Source of the DNA: Alphaproteobacteria bacterium
GTDB lineage: Bacteria; Pseudomonadota; Alphaproteobacteria; CACIAM-22H2
DNA: 64,000 bases
Direction of reading: 5' to 3'
Assembly (NCBI GenBank): GCA_017308135.1
Contig: JAFKFM010000009.1
Coordinates: 496,001 to 560,000, forward strand
Shown: piece after piece, positions 15,677 through 22,894 of the stretch
Position numbering within the stretch: the first letter of the stretch is position 1
How the letters are laid out: each line of letters opens with the position of its first letter
Program-made: the position numbers and the translations under genes
Notes under the pieces: model-generated
Databases searched by the model: none
What the model was told of the DNA's origin: nothing
The model's input: the letters and a program-made list of their open reading frames with translations, nothing else

Positions 15677-16330
15677 CTAGAACTCGACGTCGAGTTCTTC
15701 GACTTCCTCGGGCTCGGCCTTCGCCGCTTCGGTCCATTCGACCAGCGGCGGGAATTTCAGCATCGTGTCGCGATAGGCGGCGCAAGGCCCGTCGAGCTTC
15801 ACGTTATACGTGGCGAAGCGCGTGCACACGGGCGCGTACATCGCGTCCGCCGCCGTCGGCTTCTTGCCGAACAAATACGGCCCGCCATATTGCTTCAGGC
15901 ATTCGCGCCAGATCGCGGCGACGCGTTCGATGTCGGCCTGCGCGCCCGCCCAGACCTTGAATTGCTCGTGGCGGGTTTTGAGATTCATCGGCAGTGCCGA
16001 CCGCAGATTCGCGAAACCCGAATGCATTTCGCCGCAAACCGCGCGGCAATGGGCGCGCGCGGCTTGGTCGGCCGGCCACAGACCCGCATCCGGCTTCACC
16101 TCGTGCAAATATTCGGCGATCGCCAGCGTGTCCCACACCTTGACCGGCCCATGTTCCAGGCACGGCACGAGGAAAGACGGCGATAAAAGCAGCAATTCCG
16201 CGCGGGTGGACGGATCGTCCAGCGACGCGACCTTCTCGGTAAATTCCAGCCCGGCCATCTTGCACAGCAGCCAGCCGCGCAAAGACCACGAGGAATAGTT
16301 CTTGCTACTGATGGTCAGAGTACTGGTCAT
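15677..16330 (-). CDS. Glutathione S-transferase family protein
   Basis: 217 residues from MTSTLTISSKNYSSW; an ATG seven codons upstream is possible. The N-terminal SKNYSSWSLRGWLLCKMAGL and the SPSFLVPCLEHGPVKVWDTLAIAEYLHE segment form the glutathione-binding thioredoxin-like domain. The C-terminal helical domain contains LFGKKPTAADAMYAPVCTRF. The SSWSLR start is typical of the YfcF-like/maleylacetoacetate isomerase-related bacterial GSTs. The C-terminus is acidic (EEVEELDVEF). It is divergent from the PHB depolymerase with only about 50 bp between the starts. Confidence 0.85.
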   Translation of the reverse strand: MTSTLTISSKNYSSWSLRGWLLCKMAGLEFTEKVASLDDPSTRAELLLLSPSFLVPCLEHGPVKVWDTLAIAEYLHEVKPDAGLWPADQAARAHCRAVCGEMHSGFANLRSALPMNLKTRHEQFKVWAGAQADIERVAAIWRECLKQYGGPYLFGKKPTAADAMYAPVCTRFATYNVKLDGPCAAYRDTMLKFPPLVEWTEAAKAEPEEVEELDVEF

Positions 16331-16382
16331 GGGCGCTTTTGCCATGACCATTCTGAAAGCAAAATTCGAGCCGATCGCCGTG

Positions 16383-17594
16383 ATGCTCTACTCGCTTTAT
16401 CAATCGGCTGCCGATTCCTTTCTCCCGGCGCGGGCCTTCGCGGCGGCGGCGGGTCGCGGCTTCTCCTTCGGGGAGACCGAAACCGCCGATAATTGGCGGG
16501 CGGCCGGGGCGTTGTGCGAGATGATGAGCCGCGCGGCGTTGAGCCATCGCCGCCCCGCTTTCGGCATCGACCAAGTCATGCTCGGCAACGAGATGGTGCC
16601 GGTCGTCGAGGAAAAAGTGACGGCCACGCCGTTCGGCACGCTGTTGCGCTTCGTCAAAGAAGGCGCGCCCGTTCAGCCCAAAGTTCTGGTCGTGGCCCCG
16701 CTCTCCGGGCATTTCGCCACGCTGCTGCGCGAGACGGTGCGCGTGCTGCTCCCCGATCACGACGTGCATATCACCGATTGGGCGAATGCCCGCGACGTGG
16801 GCGTGTGGAACGGCCGTTTCGGCTTCGACGAATATGTCGAGCACATCATCAAGTTCCTTGAGAAAATGGGCCCCGGCTCGCATGTGTTGGCCGTGTGCCA
16901 GCCTTGCGTGCAGACGCTGGCCGCCGCCGCGATCATGGCGGAGGACGACAATCCCGCCCAGCCCGCCAGCATGACGCTGATGGCCGGGCCGATCGATTGC
17001 CGGGTCAATCCCACCAAGGTCAATCACCTGGCCACCAGCAAACCGATGAGCTGGTTCGAGCGCAATCTGATCAGCTATGTGCCGCTGCGCTTCGCGGGCG
17101 CCATGCGCCGCGTCTATCCCGGTTTCCTGCAACTCACCGCGTTCATGAGCATGAATGCCGAGCGGCATTTGAAAGCGCAATCCGATTTGCTGCGCGCCCT
17201 CGCCAAGGGCGATACCGAGCAGGCGAACACGATCAAGAATTTCTACGACGAATACTTCGCCGTGCTGGATTTGACGGCCGAGTTCTATTTGGAAACGGTC
17301 GAGCGTGTGTTTCAGAAATACGAACTGGCGCGCCGCGAACTCAAATGGCGCGGCCGCAAGGTCGACACCAAGGCGATCCGCCGCACGGCGCTGTTCACGG
17401 TCGAGGGCGAGCGCGACGATATCTGCGCGCTGGGCCAAACGGTCGCGGCGCATGATCTGTGCGACGGGTTACGGCCCTATCGCAAGAAGCACTATATGCA
17501 AGCCGGCGTGGGGCATTATGGCGTGTTCGCCGGGCGGCGCTGGGCGGGGCAGATCTACCCGCTGGTGCGCAACACGATCCTGTCGAACGAGTAA
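16383..17594 (+). CDS. phaZ: Intracellular polyhydroxyalkanoate (PHB) depolymerase
   Basis: 403 residues from MLYSLYQSAADS, the usual start of this family; the frame is open further upstream but overlaps the divergent GST. The central alpha/beta hydrolase region has VLVVAPLSGHFATLLRETV, HDVHITDWANARDV and the lipase-box-like VLAVCQPCVQTLA, in which Cys replaces Ser as nucleophile, as in characterised intracellular PhaZ enzymes. A late acid and His (VEGERDDICA and GVGHYGVFAGRRW) complete the triad. The enzyme mobilises intracellular PHB granules. A phasin at 57 kb shows that the genome handles PHA granules. Confidence 0.9.
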   Translation: MLYSLYQSAADSFLPARAFAAAAGRGFSFGETETADNWRAAGALCEMMSRAALSHRRPAFGIDQVMLGNEMVPVVEEKVTATPFGTLLRFVKEGAPVQPKVLVVAPLSGHFATLLRETVRVLLPDHDVHITDWANARDVGVWNGRFGFDEYVEHIIKFLEKMGPGSHVLAVCQPCVQTLAAAAIMAEDDNPAQPASMTLMAGPIDCRVNPTKVNHLATSKPMSWFERNLISYVPLRFAGAMRRVYPGFLQLTAFMSMNAERHLKAQSDLLRALAKGDTEQANTIKNFYDEYFAVLDLTAEFYLETVERVFQKYELARRELKWRGRKVDTKAIRRTALFTVEGERDDICALGQTVAAHDLCDGLRPYRKKHYMQAGVGHYGVFAGRRWAGQIYPLVRNTILSNE

Positions 17595-17663
17595 ACGCAC
17601 GCCACCGCTCCAAAATTTGGGCGTCGATTTCCTAAAGAATGCACAATCTTTGACGTTGCAGTG

Positions 17664-17688
17664 CGCCATTGTGCACTGCACAATGGCG
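17664..17688. promoter_or_regulatory. Perfect 25-bp palindrome upstream of cupin gene, probable operator
   Basis: Arms 17664-17675 and 17677-17688 are perfectly complementary around a single central base. A nested repeat GCAGTGC / GCACTGC overlaps it, and a further TGCACAAT copy lies at 17640-17647. No T-tract follows, so it is unlikely to be a terminator. It ends 23 bp before the ATG of the cupin gene, a good place for repression. The cognate regulator is not adjacent. Confidence 0.7.
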
Positions 17689-17711
17689 GTATCCCAATCG
17701 TGGAGACCGCC

Positions 17712-18854
17712 ATGAATATGCAGGTTATCGACGCTGCGAAACTGGCCTCTCTCGAACACCCCGCCGGCGACCCCTTGCGGCTGAACCGCAGCGCTTTCGT
17801 CGCGGTCGATCGCCACCGCGACGCGCCCTATAACGCGACCTATCGCCCGCAAGCGCTGTATAGCCGCGCGGAGAACGGGTTCCAGGCGAACAACGAGACC
17901 TTTCTGCTGCACGAAGTCGCGACCAATCTGCCGATCCATCGGCCCGATACCGGCCCGACCGATTTCCATATGCATCTGCCGCCGGGCGGATTCCAATTCG
18001 TGCTGGTGACGTCGGGGATGTTCACCTTCGATTACGACGGGCGGCTGCATTATGTCGGGCCCGGTGCCGTGATGCTGCAAAGCGCCATCGTGCATCGCCA
18101 ATTGTTCTATACGTGGTCGGGGCTCGACACCGAAGCGAACCTCGCCACGCCTCAATCGGCGGTGCCCGACGCGATGACGATGGGTTATTCGGGCAAGTTC
18201 CTCGAAGCCTTCATCACCGACCCGACCAGCTTCCCCAACCCGACGATCGTGCCGAGCGACGCGGTCAACGAAGCCGAAACGCCGCGCACGGCGTTCGGGC
18301 ATGCGCTGCACGATCGGCCGAAGGGCGCCGATTTTTGGGTGCAGGACGCGCTATCGCTCGATGCGCTTTACAAACCGTTGCCCCTCGGCGCGCCGATCAA
18401 GTCGGACGCGCCGGTCTATGTCCGCGATCTGAGGATCGAGGCGCCAAGCGGAAATCTCGTGACCGGCCATATCATCGCGACCGATCCGCGCGAACATTCG
18501 CTGCTGCCCAAATCGTCGAGCGGCGGCGCCGATCCAGCGATCCTCGCCAAAGGCGCGGTCGCGATGTATCGCGTCATCCGCGGCACGGCGCGTTTCAAAG
18601 ACGCCGACGGCAAGACGATCGATCTGAGCGCGGGCGACGTCGTCACCACCGGCGCCAACGCGGCGACACTCGTCGAACTCGGCGAAGACAGCCAAGTGCT
18701 GCGCCTGGGCTTGCTCGACGGCATGGACAATCTGCGCAAATGGACGCCGGCCCAGCGCGACGCGATCGACGGGCTGGGCGGCAAGATCATCGCGCGCACG
18801 CAAGTGCGGCCGTTGCGCCTCGACGGTAATCCGGTCGGCTATCTCTACACTTGA
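17712..18854 (+). CDS. Uncharacterised bicupin-like protein
   Basis: 380 residues from the ATG after TGGAGACCGCC. I do not recognise a named family. A first cupin barrel is visible around residues 80-135: FHMHLPPGGFQFVLVTSG gives an H-x-H pair, and GPGAVMLQSAIVHRQ gives the second cupin motif with a His, so a metal site is likely. A second barrel near residues 250-335 (MYRVIRGTARF, IDLSAGDVVTTG) lacks the His ligands. Bicupins include aromatic-ring dioxygenases and sugar-acid isomerases. It lies directly upstream of a TIM-barrel protein and behind a perfect palindrome, so the two probably act in one inducible pathway. Confidence 0.72.
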   Translation: MNMQVIDAAKLASLEHPAGDPLRLNRSAFVAVDRHRDAPYNATYRPQALYSRAENGFQANNETFLLHEVATNLPIHRPDTGPTDFHMHLPPGGFQFVLVTSGMFTFDYDGRLHYVGPGAVMLQSAIVHRQLFYTWSGLDTEANLATPQSAVPDAMTMGYSGKFLEAFITDPTSFPNPTIVPSDAVNEAETPRTAFGHALHDRPKGADFWVQDALSLDALYKPLPLGAPIKSDAPVYVRDLRIEAPSGNLVTGHIIATDPREHSLLPKSSSGGADPAILAKGAVAMYRVIRGTARFKDADGKTIDLSAGDVVTTGANAATLVELGEDSQVLRLGLLDGMDNLRKWTPAQRDAIDGLGGKIIARTQVRPLRLDGNPVGYLYT

Positions 18855-18887
18855 TAAACACGCCGATGCTGGGAGGATACGCGTCTT

Positions 18888-19877
18888 ATGACGCGTATTC
18901 CCCAGTTGAAATTCGGTTGTACCGGCGGCGGCGCCACGCATTCCGATGCGGCGATCCCCGACATCGCCACCAAAGTGCGGATGATCAAGGATGCGGGCGT
19001 GTTCGACTATATCGACCGCTCGCCGCCCGACGAGGAATTCCGCGACCTGCTGAAGGCGAGCGAGCAATGCGATCTGCCCGTGCTCGCCAGTGGCTGGTTT
19101 TACACGGCGGGCCGGGACGAGGCGTTGTTCGAGCGCAATATCGTCAAGGCGCGCCTGCTCGGCAGCCTTGTCCATAACGTGCAATTGATGACGCAGCACG
19201 CCGACGGCCATGTGCTGACCGACGCGGAAGTCGCGGAATTCTACCTGCGCGCCCATGATTTCGGCATGCGCCACGGCGTGACGCCGTGTTTCGAAGTCCA
19301 CGTCAATATGTGGTCGGAGCATTACGGCCGCGTGGCGCGCGTCGCCGCCTTGGTCGAAGCGCGCGGGATTCCGTTCCGCATGACGCTCGACCACAGTCAC
19401 GTCATTTTCAAGATCGACAATCCGGTCGAGCAGGACGTGCAAGCCATGCGCGAGGACGTCGAAACCGGCAAGGTCGTGCTCGACCCCGCGAAACCGGGGA
19501 ATGTCTGCGCGCAATGGATCGCGGCGAATTACGTGGCGCACGCCCATGCGCGCGCGACGATCCCCGCCAACCCGATCAATACGCGCGCCAAACATCCCGA
19601 CGGCAGCTATGGGCGCGGCATCCAATATCCGTTCGTGCGGCCGGAACCCGGCCAATATGTCGCCGATTGGGACGAAGCGAAGCTCGAACCGTGGAAGCGC
19701 GTCCTGCGCGAACTGTTCGCGCATCACGCGGCGGACGAGAAGAGCCCGCTCGCCATGATCTCGTGCGAGTTCATCCCGAATATCGATTACGGTGCGGGAC
19801 ACGGTTATTCGATCTTCGCGAACAACGTCGCTTGCGCGCACTGGATGCGCGCCGAATGGGCCAAGGCTTCCGCGTAG
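18888..19877 (+). CDS. Uncharacterised TIM-barrel protein, xylose isomerase-like/AP endonuclease 2-like
   Basis: 329 residues, starting after TGGGAGGATACGCGTCTT. The pattern of short strands with charged C-terminal ends suggests a TIM barrel: KFGCTGGG, FDYIDRSPP, CFEVHVNMWSEHYGRVARV, FRMTLDHSHVIFKID and MISCEFIPNIDYG. The Glu, His and Asp-His residues at these ends resemble metal-binding sites of the xylose isomerase-like superfamily, but I cannot name an enzyme. It begins 33 bp after the cupin gene and is probably co-transcribed, suggesting a shared sugar or polyol pathway. Confidence 0.7.
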   Translation: MTRIPQLKFGCTGGGATHSDAAIPDIATKVRMIKDAGVFDYIDRSPPDEEFRDLLKASEQCDLPVLASGWFYTAGRDEALFERNIVKARLLGSLVHNVQLMTQHADGHVLTDAEVAEFYLRAHDFGMRHGVTPCFEVHVNMWSEHYGRVARVAALVEARGIPFRMTLDHSHVIFKIDNPVEQDVQAMREDVETGKVVLDPAKPGNVCAQWIAANYVAHAHARATIPANPINTRAKHPDGSYGRGIQYPFVRPEPGQYVADWDEAKLEPWKRVLRELFAHHAADEKSPLAMISCEFIPNIDYGAGHGYSIFANNVACAHWMRAEWAKASA

Positions 19878-19969
19878 TTTCCGAGGCTACGGCGCGTCGG
19901 GGCTTTTTCCTAAGTTCGATGGTGATCGGCGGCGACATGCCGTCGCCCCACCCGAACAGGAGAAAGCCC

Positions 19970-20152
19970 ATGGACAAGGATCGCGTCGAAGGCATCGCCA
20001 AGCAGATCAAGGGCGGCGTCAAGGAAGCCGCCGGCAAGGCGCTGGGCGACAGCAAGCTGGAAGTCGAAGGCCGCGCCGAGAAGGCGGTCGGCAAGGTTCA
20101 AAACGCGATCGGCGGCGCCAAGGACAAGCTGCGCGACGCCGTGAAGCATTGA
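19970..20152 (+). CDS. CsbD-family small stress-response protein
   Basis: 60 residues. The start MDKDRVEGIAKQIKGGVKEA and the repeated GDSKLEVEGRAEKAVGK pattern are characteristic of CsbD/YjbJ proteins: small, highly charged, helical and abundant in stress or stationary phase, with unknown molecular function. A clear AGGAG ribosome site precedes the ATG. It lies 26 bp upstream of a BON-domain lipoprotein gene, a pairing that suggests co-expression in an envelope or osmotic stress response. Confidence 0.88.
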   Translation: MDKDRVEGIAKQIKGGVKEAAGKALGDSKLEVEGRAEKAVGKVQNAIGGAKDKLRDAVKH

Positions 20153-20178
20153 GCCTTCGCGCCGAAAGGAGAATCACG

Positions 20179-20493
20179 ATGCAACGATCCGCGAAATTCG
20201 CCGCGGCGCTGATGCTGGCGCTGGCCGGTGCCACGATGGCCGCGTGTACGGCCACCCCGACCCGCGAAAGTGCGGGCGAATATATCGACGATTCGGTGAT
20301 CAGCACCAAGGTCCGCGCGCAGATCCTGGGCGATAAGGATCTGAAGCTGACGCAGATCGACGTCGAGACGTTCAAAGGTGCGGTTCAGCTCAGCGGCTTC
20401 GTCGACAGCACGGCGGCGAAGGCGCGCGCGGGCGAAGTGGCCGCGCAGGTCGCGGGCGTGACCCGCGTCCACAATAATTTGGTCGTCAAATAA
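20179..20493 (+). CDS. BON-domain lipoprotein
   Basis: 104 residues. An N-terminal lipoprotein signal ends in the lipobox ATMAAC, so the mature Cys is at about residue 23. The rest is one BON domain: YIDDSVISTKVRAQILGDKD, LTQIDVETFKGAVQLSGFVD, then AGEVAAQVAGVTRVHNNLVV. BON proteins (OsmY-like) bind phospholipid and sit in the periplasm or outer membrane during osmotic stress. The ribosome site is AAAGGAGAATCACG. It is probably co-transcribed with CsbD, and a bidirectional terminator follows. Confidence 0.9.
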   Translation: MQRSAKFAAALMLALAGATMAACTATPTRESAGEYIDDSVISTKVRAQILGDKDLKLTQIDVETFKGAVQLSGFVDSTAAKARAGEVAAQVAGVTRVHNNLVVK

Positions 20494-20517
20494 TCCCGCC
20501 CGAATACGCGGGAAGCA

Positions 20518-20543
20518 AAAAGGGGCGGCCAAGGCCGCCCCTT
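20518..20543. terminator. Bidirectional terminator between BON lipoprotein and cold-shock gene
   Basis: AAAGGGGCGGCC / GGCCGCCCCTTT is a perfect stem with a 2-base AA centre, A-rich on the left and T-rich on the right, so it can terminate transcripts from both convergent genes. Confidence 0.85.
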
Positions 20544-20549
20544 TCGATC

Positions 20550-20756
20550 TCAGACGGCGCGGATGTTGACCGCCGACGTCTTGCCGTTGCGGCCCGTCTC
20601 GAGCTCGTAGCTCAGCTTCTGGCCTTCGCCGACGCTCTGCATGCCAGCGCGTTCGACCGCCGAAATGTGCAGGAACACGTCAGCCTTGCCGTCTTCCGGT
20701 TGAATGAAGCCGTAGCCCTTGGTGGCGTTGAACCACTTGACCGTACCGATCGCCAT
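20550..20756 (-). CDS. Cold-shock protein, CspA family
   Basis: 68 residues, full CSD length. RNP1 is KGYGFIQP and RNP2 is VFLHISAVE, the aromatic single-strand nucleic acid-binding surface of CspA proteins. MAIGTVKWFNATKGYG is a standard start, with a TTGAGGAAAAATAC ribosome site; the frame is open further upstream but without family similarity. The protein acts as an RNA chaperone; whether it is cold-induced cannot be judged. A long gene-free leader (20757-21126) lies upstream, as is common for csp genes. Confidence 0.95.
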   Translation of the reverse strand: MAIGTVKWFNATKGYGFIQPEDGKADVFLHISAVERAGMQSVGEGQKLSYELETGRNGKTSAVNIRAV

Positions 20757-21126
20757 GTATTTTTCCTCAACGATAAACAACTCGCCGCGACCATCGCAGC
20801 AAGCATCAATTTCGGTTCCGGGGAATTCTTCGAGGGCACCAGGGGGGCCATCAGGAAATACGCCCAACCTGCTTGACGAAGCGCAACATGCCCGACAATC
20901 GCGTTTCGGGCAATCCGATTCGTTCGCAGCGCATTCGCCGGTATCTATTCGGGCCCGCTTCGGGTAGGGTGCGTTTCGTTCTTGCCCGAAGAATTTCCCG
21001 GTGCTGTCCGTTGCCATCGAAAGGTCGGACGCCGGAAAATCGAAAAAAATCAAAGACTTCGACGCGCGCACGCATCGACGATGCGTCGTGCGATGCGGAT
21101 TTTCGTCATTTACGAAAGGTATCTTC
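20757..21126. other. Gene-free divergent region between cold-shock gene and conserved small protein
   Basis: About 370 bp without a credible gene. It holds the leader of the minus-strand csp gene and the promoter side of the plus-strand small protein. A perfect 8-bp inverted repeat with a one-base centre (ACGCATCG-A-CGATGCGT) lies at 21070-21086, 40 bp before the small protein start. A short GCCCGA/TCGGGC dyad lies near 20893-20915. I see no clear promoter boxes or RNA gene. Confidence 0.5.
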
Positions 21127-21423
21127 ATGAGCTTCGCCGCCGCCCGTAAACCCGCCGCCTTCCCCAAGCGCCCCGTGATCCATGTTTTCAAGATCGGCCA
21201 GGCCGTGAAGCTGATGCGCGGCTTCGGGCATCATCCGCAGAACACCAATCTCTACCGCGTCGTCGGCGCGCTGCCGCCGCTGGGCGCTTCGTTCCAGTAC
21301 CGGATCCGCAGCGACCACGAACGCCACGAGCGCATCGCGCTGGAAGACGATCTGGAAGCGGTGCGCATGCCCGCCCACGGCAAAGGCGGCGCGCACGCCG
21401 CCGCCGTGTTCGGCGCCGAGTAA
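21127..21423 (+). CDS. Conserved hypothetical small protein
   Basis: 98 residues, basic. The segment KIGQAVKLMRGFGHHPQNTN followed by YRVVGALPPLGASFQYRIRS and ERHERIALEDDLEAV resembles a small conserved alphaproteobacterial family with a YRV-x-LPP...QYRI core. No domain of known function is recognisable. The N-terminus is short and Ala/Lys/Pro-rich with no signal peptide, so it is probably cytoplasmic. It stands alone, with a perfect palindrome upstream and a GC-rich hairpin downstream. Confidence 0.72.
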   Translation: MSFAAARKPAAFPKRPVIHVFKIGQAVKLMRGFGHHPQNTNLYRVVGALPPLGASFQYRIRSDHERHERIALEDDLEAVRMPAHGKGGAHAAAVFGAE

Positions 21424-21435
21424 GTCACGACGCTC

Positions 21436-21458
21436 GCCGGCCGGTCCCCCCGGCCGGC
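21436..21458. terminator. GC-rich hairpin between convergent genes, terminator-like
   Basis: GCCGGCCGG and CCGGCCGGC form a perfect 9-bp stem with a 5-base loop, 12 bases after the small protein stop. No T-run follows, so termination efficiency is uncertain; it may act as a bidirectional mRNA 3' end. Confidence 0.5.
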
Positions 21459-21471
21459 GGGCGCCGAACGT

Positions 21472-21942
21472 TCAGCCGCGATAGTTGAATTCCGGCAGCG
21501 CCTTCAGACTATCCTTGGTGGCGCCGCGCAAGACCAGGCGATCCTCGCGCTTTTCGATCGCGCTGTAGGGCACCAGCACATAGCGCGTGCCGATGCCGAG
21601 GAACCCGCCCACCGACAGCACCGCCACCGGTGCGCGATCCGTGGACGTGACGATCAGATCGTCGACCTTGCCCACCGTCTCGTTCGCCTCGTTGACCACA
21701 TTGCTGCCCACGACCTCCGACGAGCGTTGGCCGCCGGCGACGGTCGCCGCATCGACGCGCGTCAACGGGCCGGAAGACTGCGTGGCGGGCGATTGCGAGA
21801 GCGGTGCCGGCGCCGAAGGCGCTGTCATCGGCGCCGTCGGCGATTGCTGGATCGGCGGCTGGGGCGTAACGCTTTGCGCCGAAGCCGGTGCGGCAAGCGC
21901 GATCGCGGCGGCGACCAGAACGGCGTGAGATGCGTAGCGCAT
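21472..21942 (-). CDS. Exported PRC-barrel domain protein
   Basis: 156 residues from MRYASHAVLVAAAI after an AAAAGGAGACACATT ribosome site. A Sec signal peptide ends at ASAQ. A Pro/Ser/Thr/Gln-rich linker (about residues 24-60) leads to a PRC-barrel: SEVVGSNVVNEANETVGKVD, VAVLSVGGFLGIGTRYVLVP and SAIEKREDRLVL. PRC-barrel proteins with this layout are periplasmic and of unknown function. It is the downstream member of a minus-strand pair with DUF2938, but a 253-bp gap separates them, so it likely has its own promoter. Confidence 0.87.
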   Translation of the reverse strand: MRYASHAVLVAAAIALAAPASAQSVTPQPPIQQSPTAPMTAPSAPAPLSQSPATQSSGPLTRVDAATVAGGQRSSEVVGSNVVNEANETVGKVDDLIVTSTDRAPVAVLSVGGFLGIGTRYVLVPYSAIEKREDRLVLRGATKDSLKALPEFNYRG

Positions 21943-22195
21943 AATGTGTCTCCTTTTCGGGGAAGTTCGGCCGGCGATCGTCGGGCGGCTTTGCCGCCGC
22001 CGCCGGCGCGAGCCGATCGAATCCGCAACCGGCGGACCGATCGAAATCGGGCGCGTCCGAATGACGGCCCATTCCCGAAAGACTAGAAGCTCGATCGCAA
22101 AACCGGCAGCCTCGGATTCCACGTGCCGCACGCGGCTTCGCGCGGAAATTTACGGCGCGCGCTTGCCGTCACGCGCAATTTTGGCGTGTGTGCCG

Positions 22196-22684
22196 CTAAC
22201 TCAAGCGCGCGACGACCAAGGCCGAGCCGTAGAGCCCGATCGCGAAGACGGTGTGGGCGAGAATATTGAAGAGCCGCACTTGCATCGGATTGGGGCGTTT
22301 GGACGCGGCCCAGCCCGCCCCCATGCCCGGCTGCAACAGGAACCACCCGGCGCCGATCGTGACCATGCCGAGAATCCACGCCGGCAGGAAAGCCGGCGCC
22401 GCCAGCCATTCGGACCCGGCGAAGAAAATCAGTGCGCCCGCGTAGAGAATGCCGATCGCGTAATGCGCGATCCAACCGATCGCCAATTCGTGGGGCCAAG
22501 GTGCGGCGGCGGTGATGTCGTCGTGAAAGACTTTGCCGCCCGTCAACCCGCAGAACCAACGTCCGACCAGCGCCCAATTCGGCAACGGCATCTTGAACGC
22601 GACGTTGAGGAAGATCGCCCAGAGATCCATCAGCGCGGTGGCACCAACGCCGATCACGATCGCTTTGAAAATCAGTTCCAGCAT
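22196..22684 (-). CDS. DUF2938 family integral membrane protein
   Basis: 162 residues with four hydrophobic segments (IFKAIVIGVGATALMDLWAI, GWIAHYAIGILYAGALIFF, FLPAWILGMVTIGAGWFLLQ, LFNILAHTVFAIGLYGSALV). The GATALMDLWA start, the RWFCGLTGGKVFHDDI segment and the PGMGAGWAASKRPNP loop match DUF2938, a bacterial inner-membrane family of unknown function. It lies between the tRNA-Glu and the PRC-barrel gene. The ATG at 22684 is chosen because the longer frame runs through the tRNA. Confidence 0.85.
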   Translation of the reverse strand: MLELIFKAIVIGVGATALMDLWAIFLNVAFKMPLPNWALVGRWFCGLTGGKVFHDDITAAAPWPHELAIGWIAHYAIGILYAGALIFFAGSEWLAAPAFLPAWILGMVTIGAGWFLLQPGMGAGWAASKRPNPMQVRLFNILAHTVFAIGLYGSALVVARLS

Positions 22685-22741
22685 CGCGCGCTTCCCCTTC
22701 GACGTGATCGCGTTCGCGTTATTTTTGAAGCGGCGTGCCGC

Positions 22742-22817
22742 TGGCGTCCCCACGGGGATTCGAACCCCGGTCTGCACCGTGAGAGGGTGCCGTCCTGGGC
22801 CTCTAGACGATGGGGAC
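22742..22817 (-). tRNA. tRNA-Glu (anticodon CTC)
   Basis: Read on the minus strand, the acceptor GTCCCCA/TGGGGAC, D-arm (CGTCTAGAGGCCCAGGACG), anticodon arm GCACC-CTCTCAC-GGTGC, and T-arm CGGGG-TTCGAAT-CCCCG all pair. The loop CTCTCAC places CTC at positions 34-36, reading GAG codons. A genomic CCA end is present at 22742-22744. Confidence 0.96.
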
Positions 22818-22894
22818 AGGCCTTCGGAAGGGCTGAGCATGTAGCCCATTGGCGCGCGCGACGCAAGCCGCCGCCGGGCCCCGCGATTTGCCCT

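Noticed and set aside
20757-21191. N-terminal extension of the cold-shock protein to 213 residues.
   Set aside because: All CspA homology is in the last 68 residues, and a good ribosome site precedes the short start.
21436-21458. GC-rich hairpin considered as an attachment site or IS end.
   Set aside because: No transposase, target duplication or integrase nearby; its position between convergent stops suits an mRNA end.
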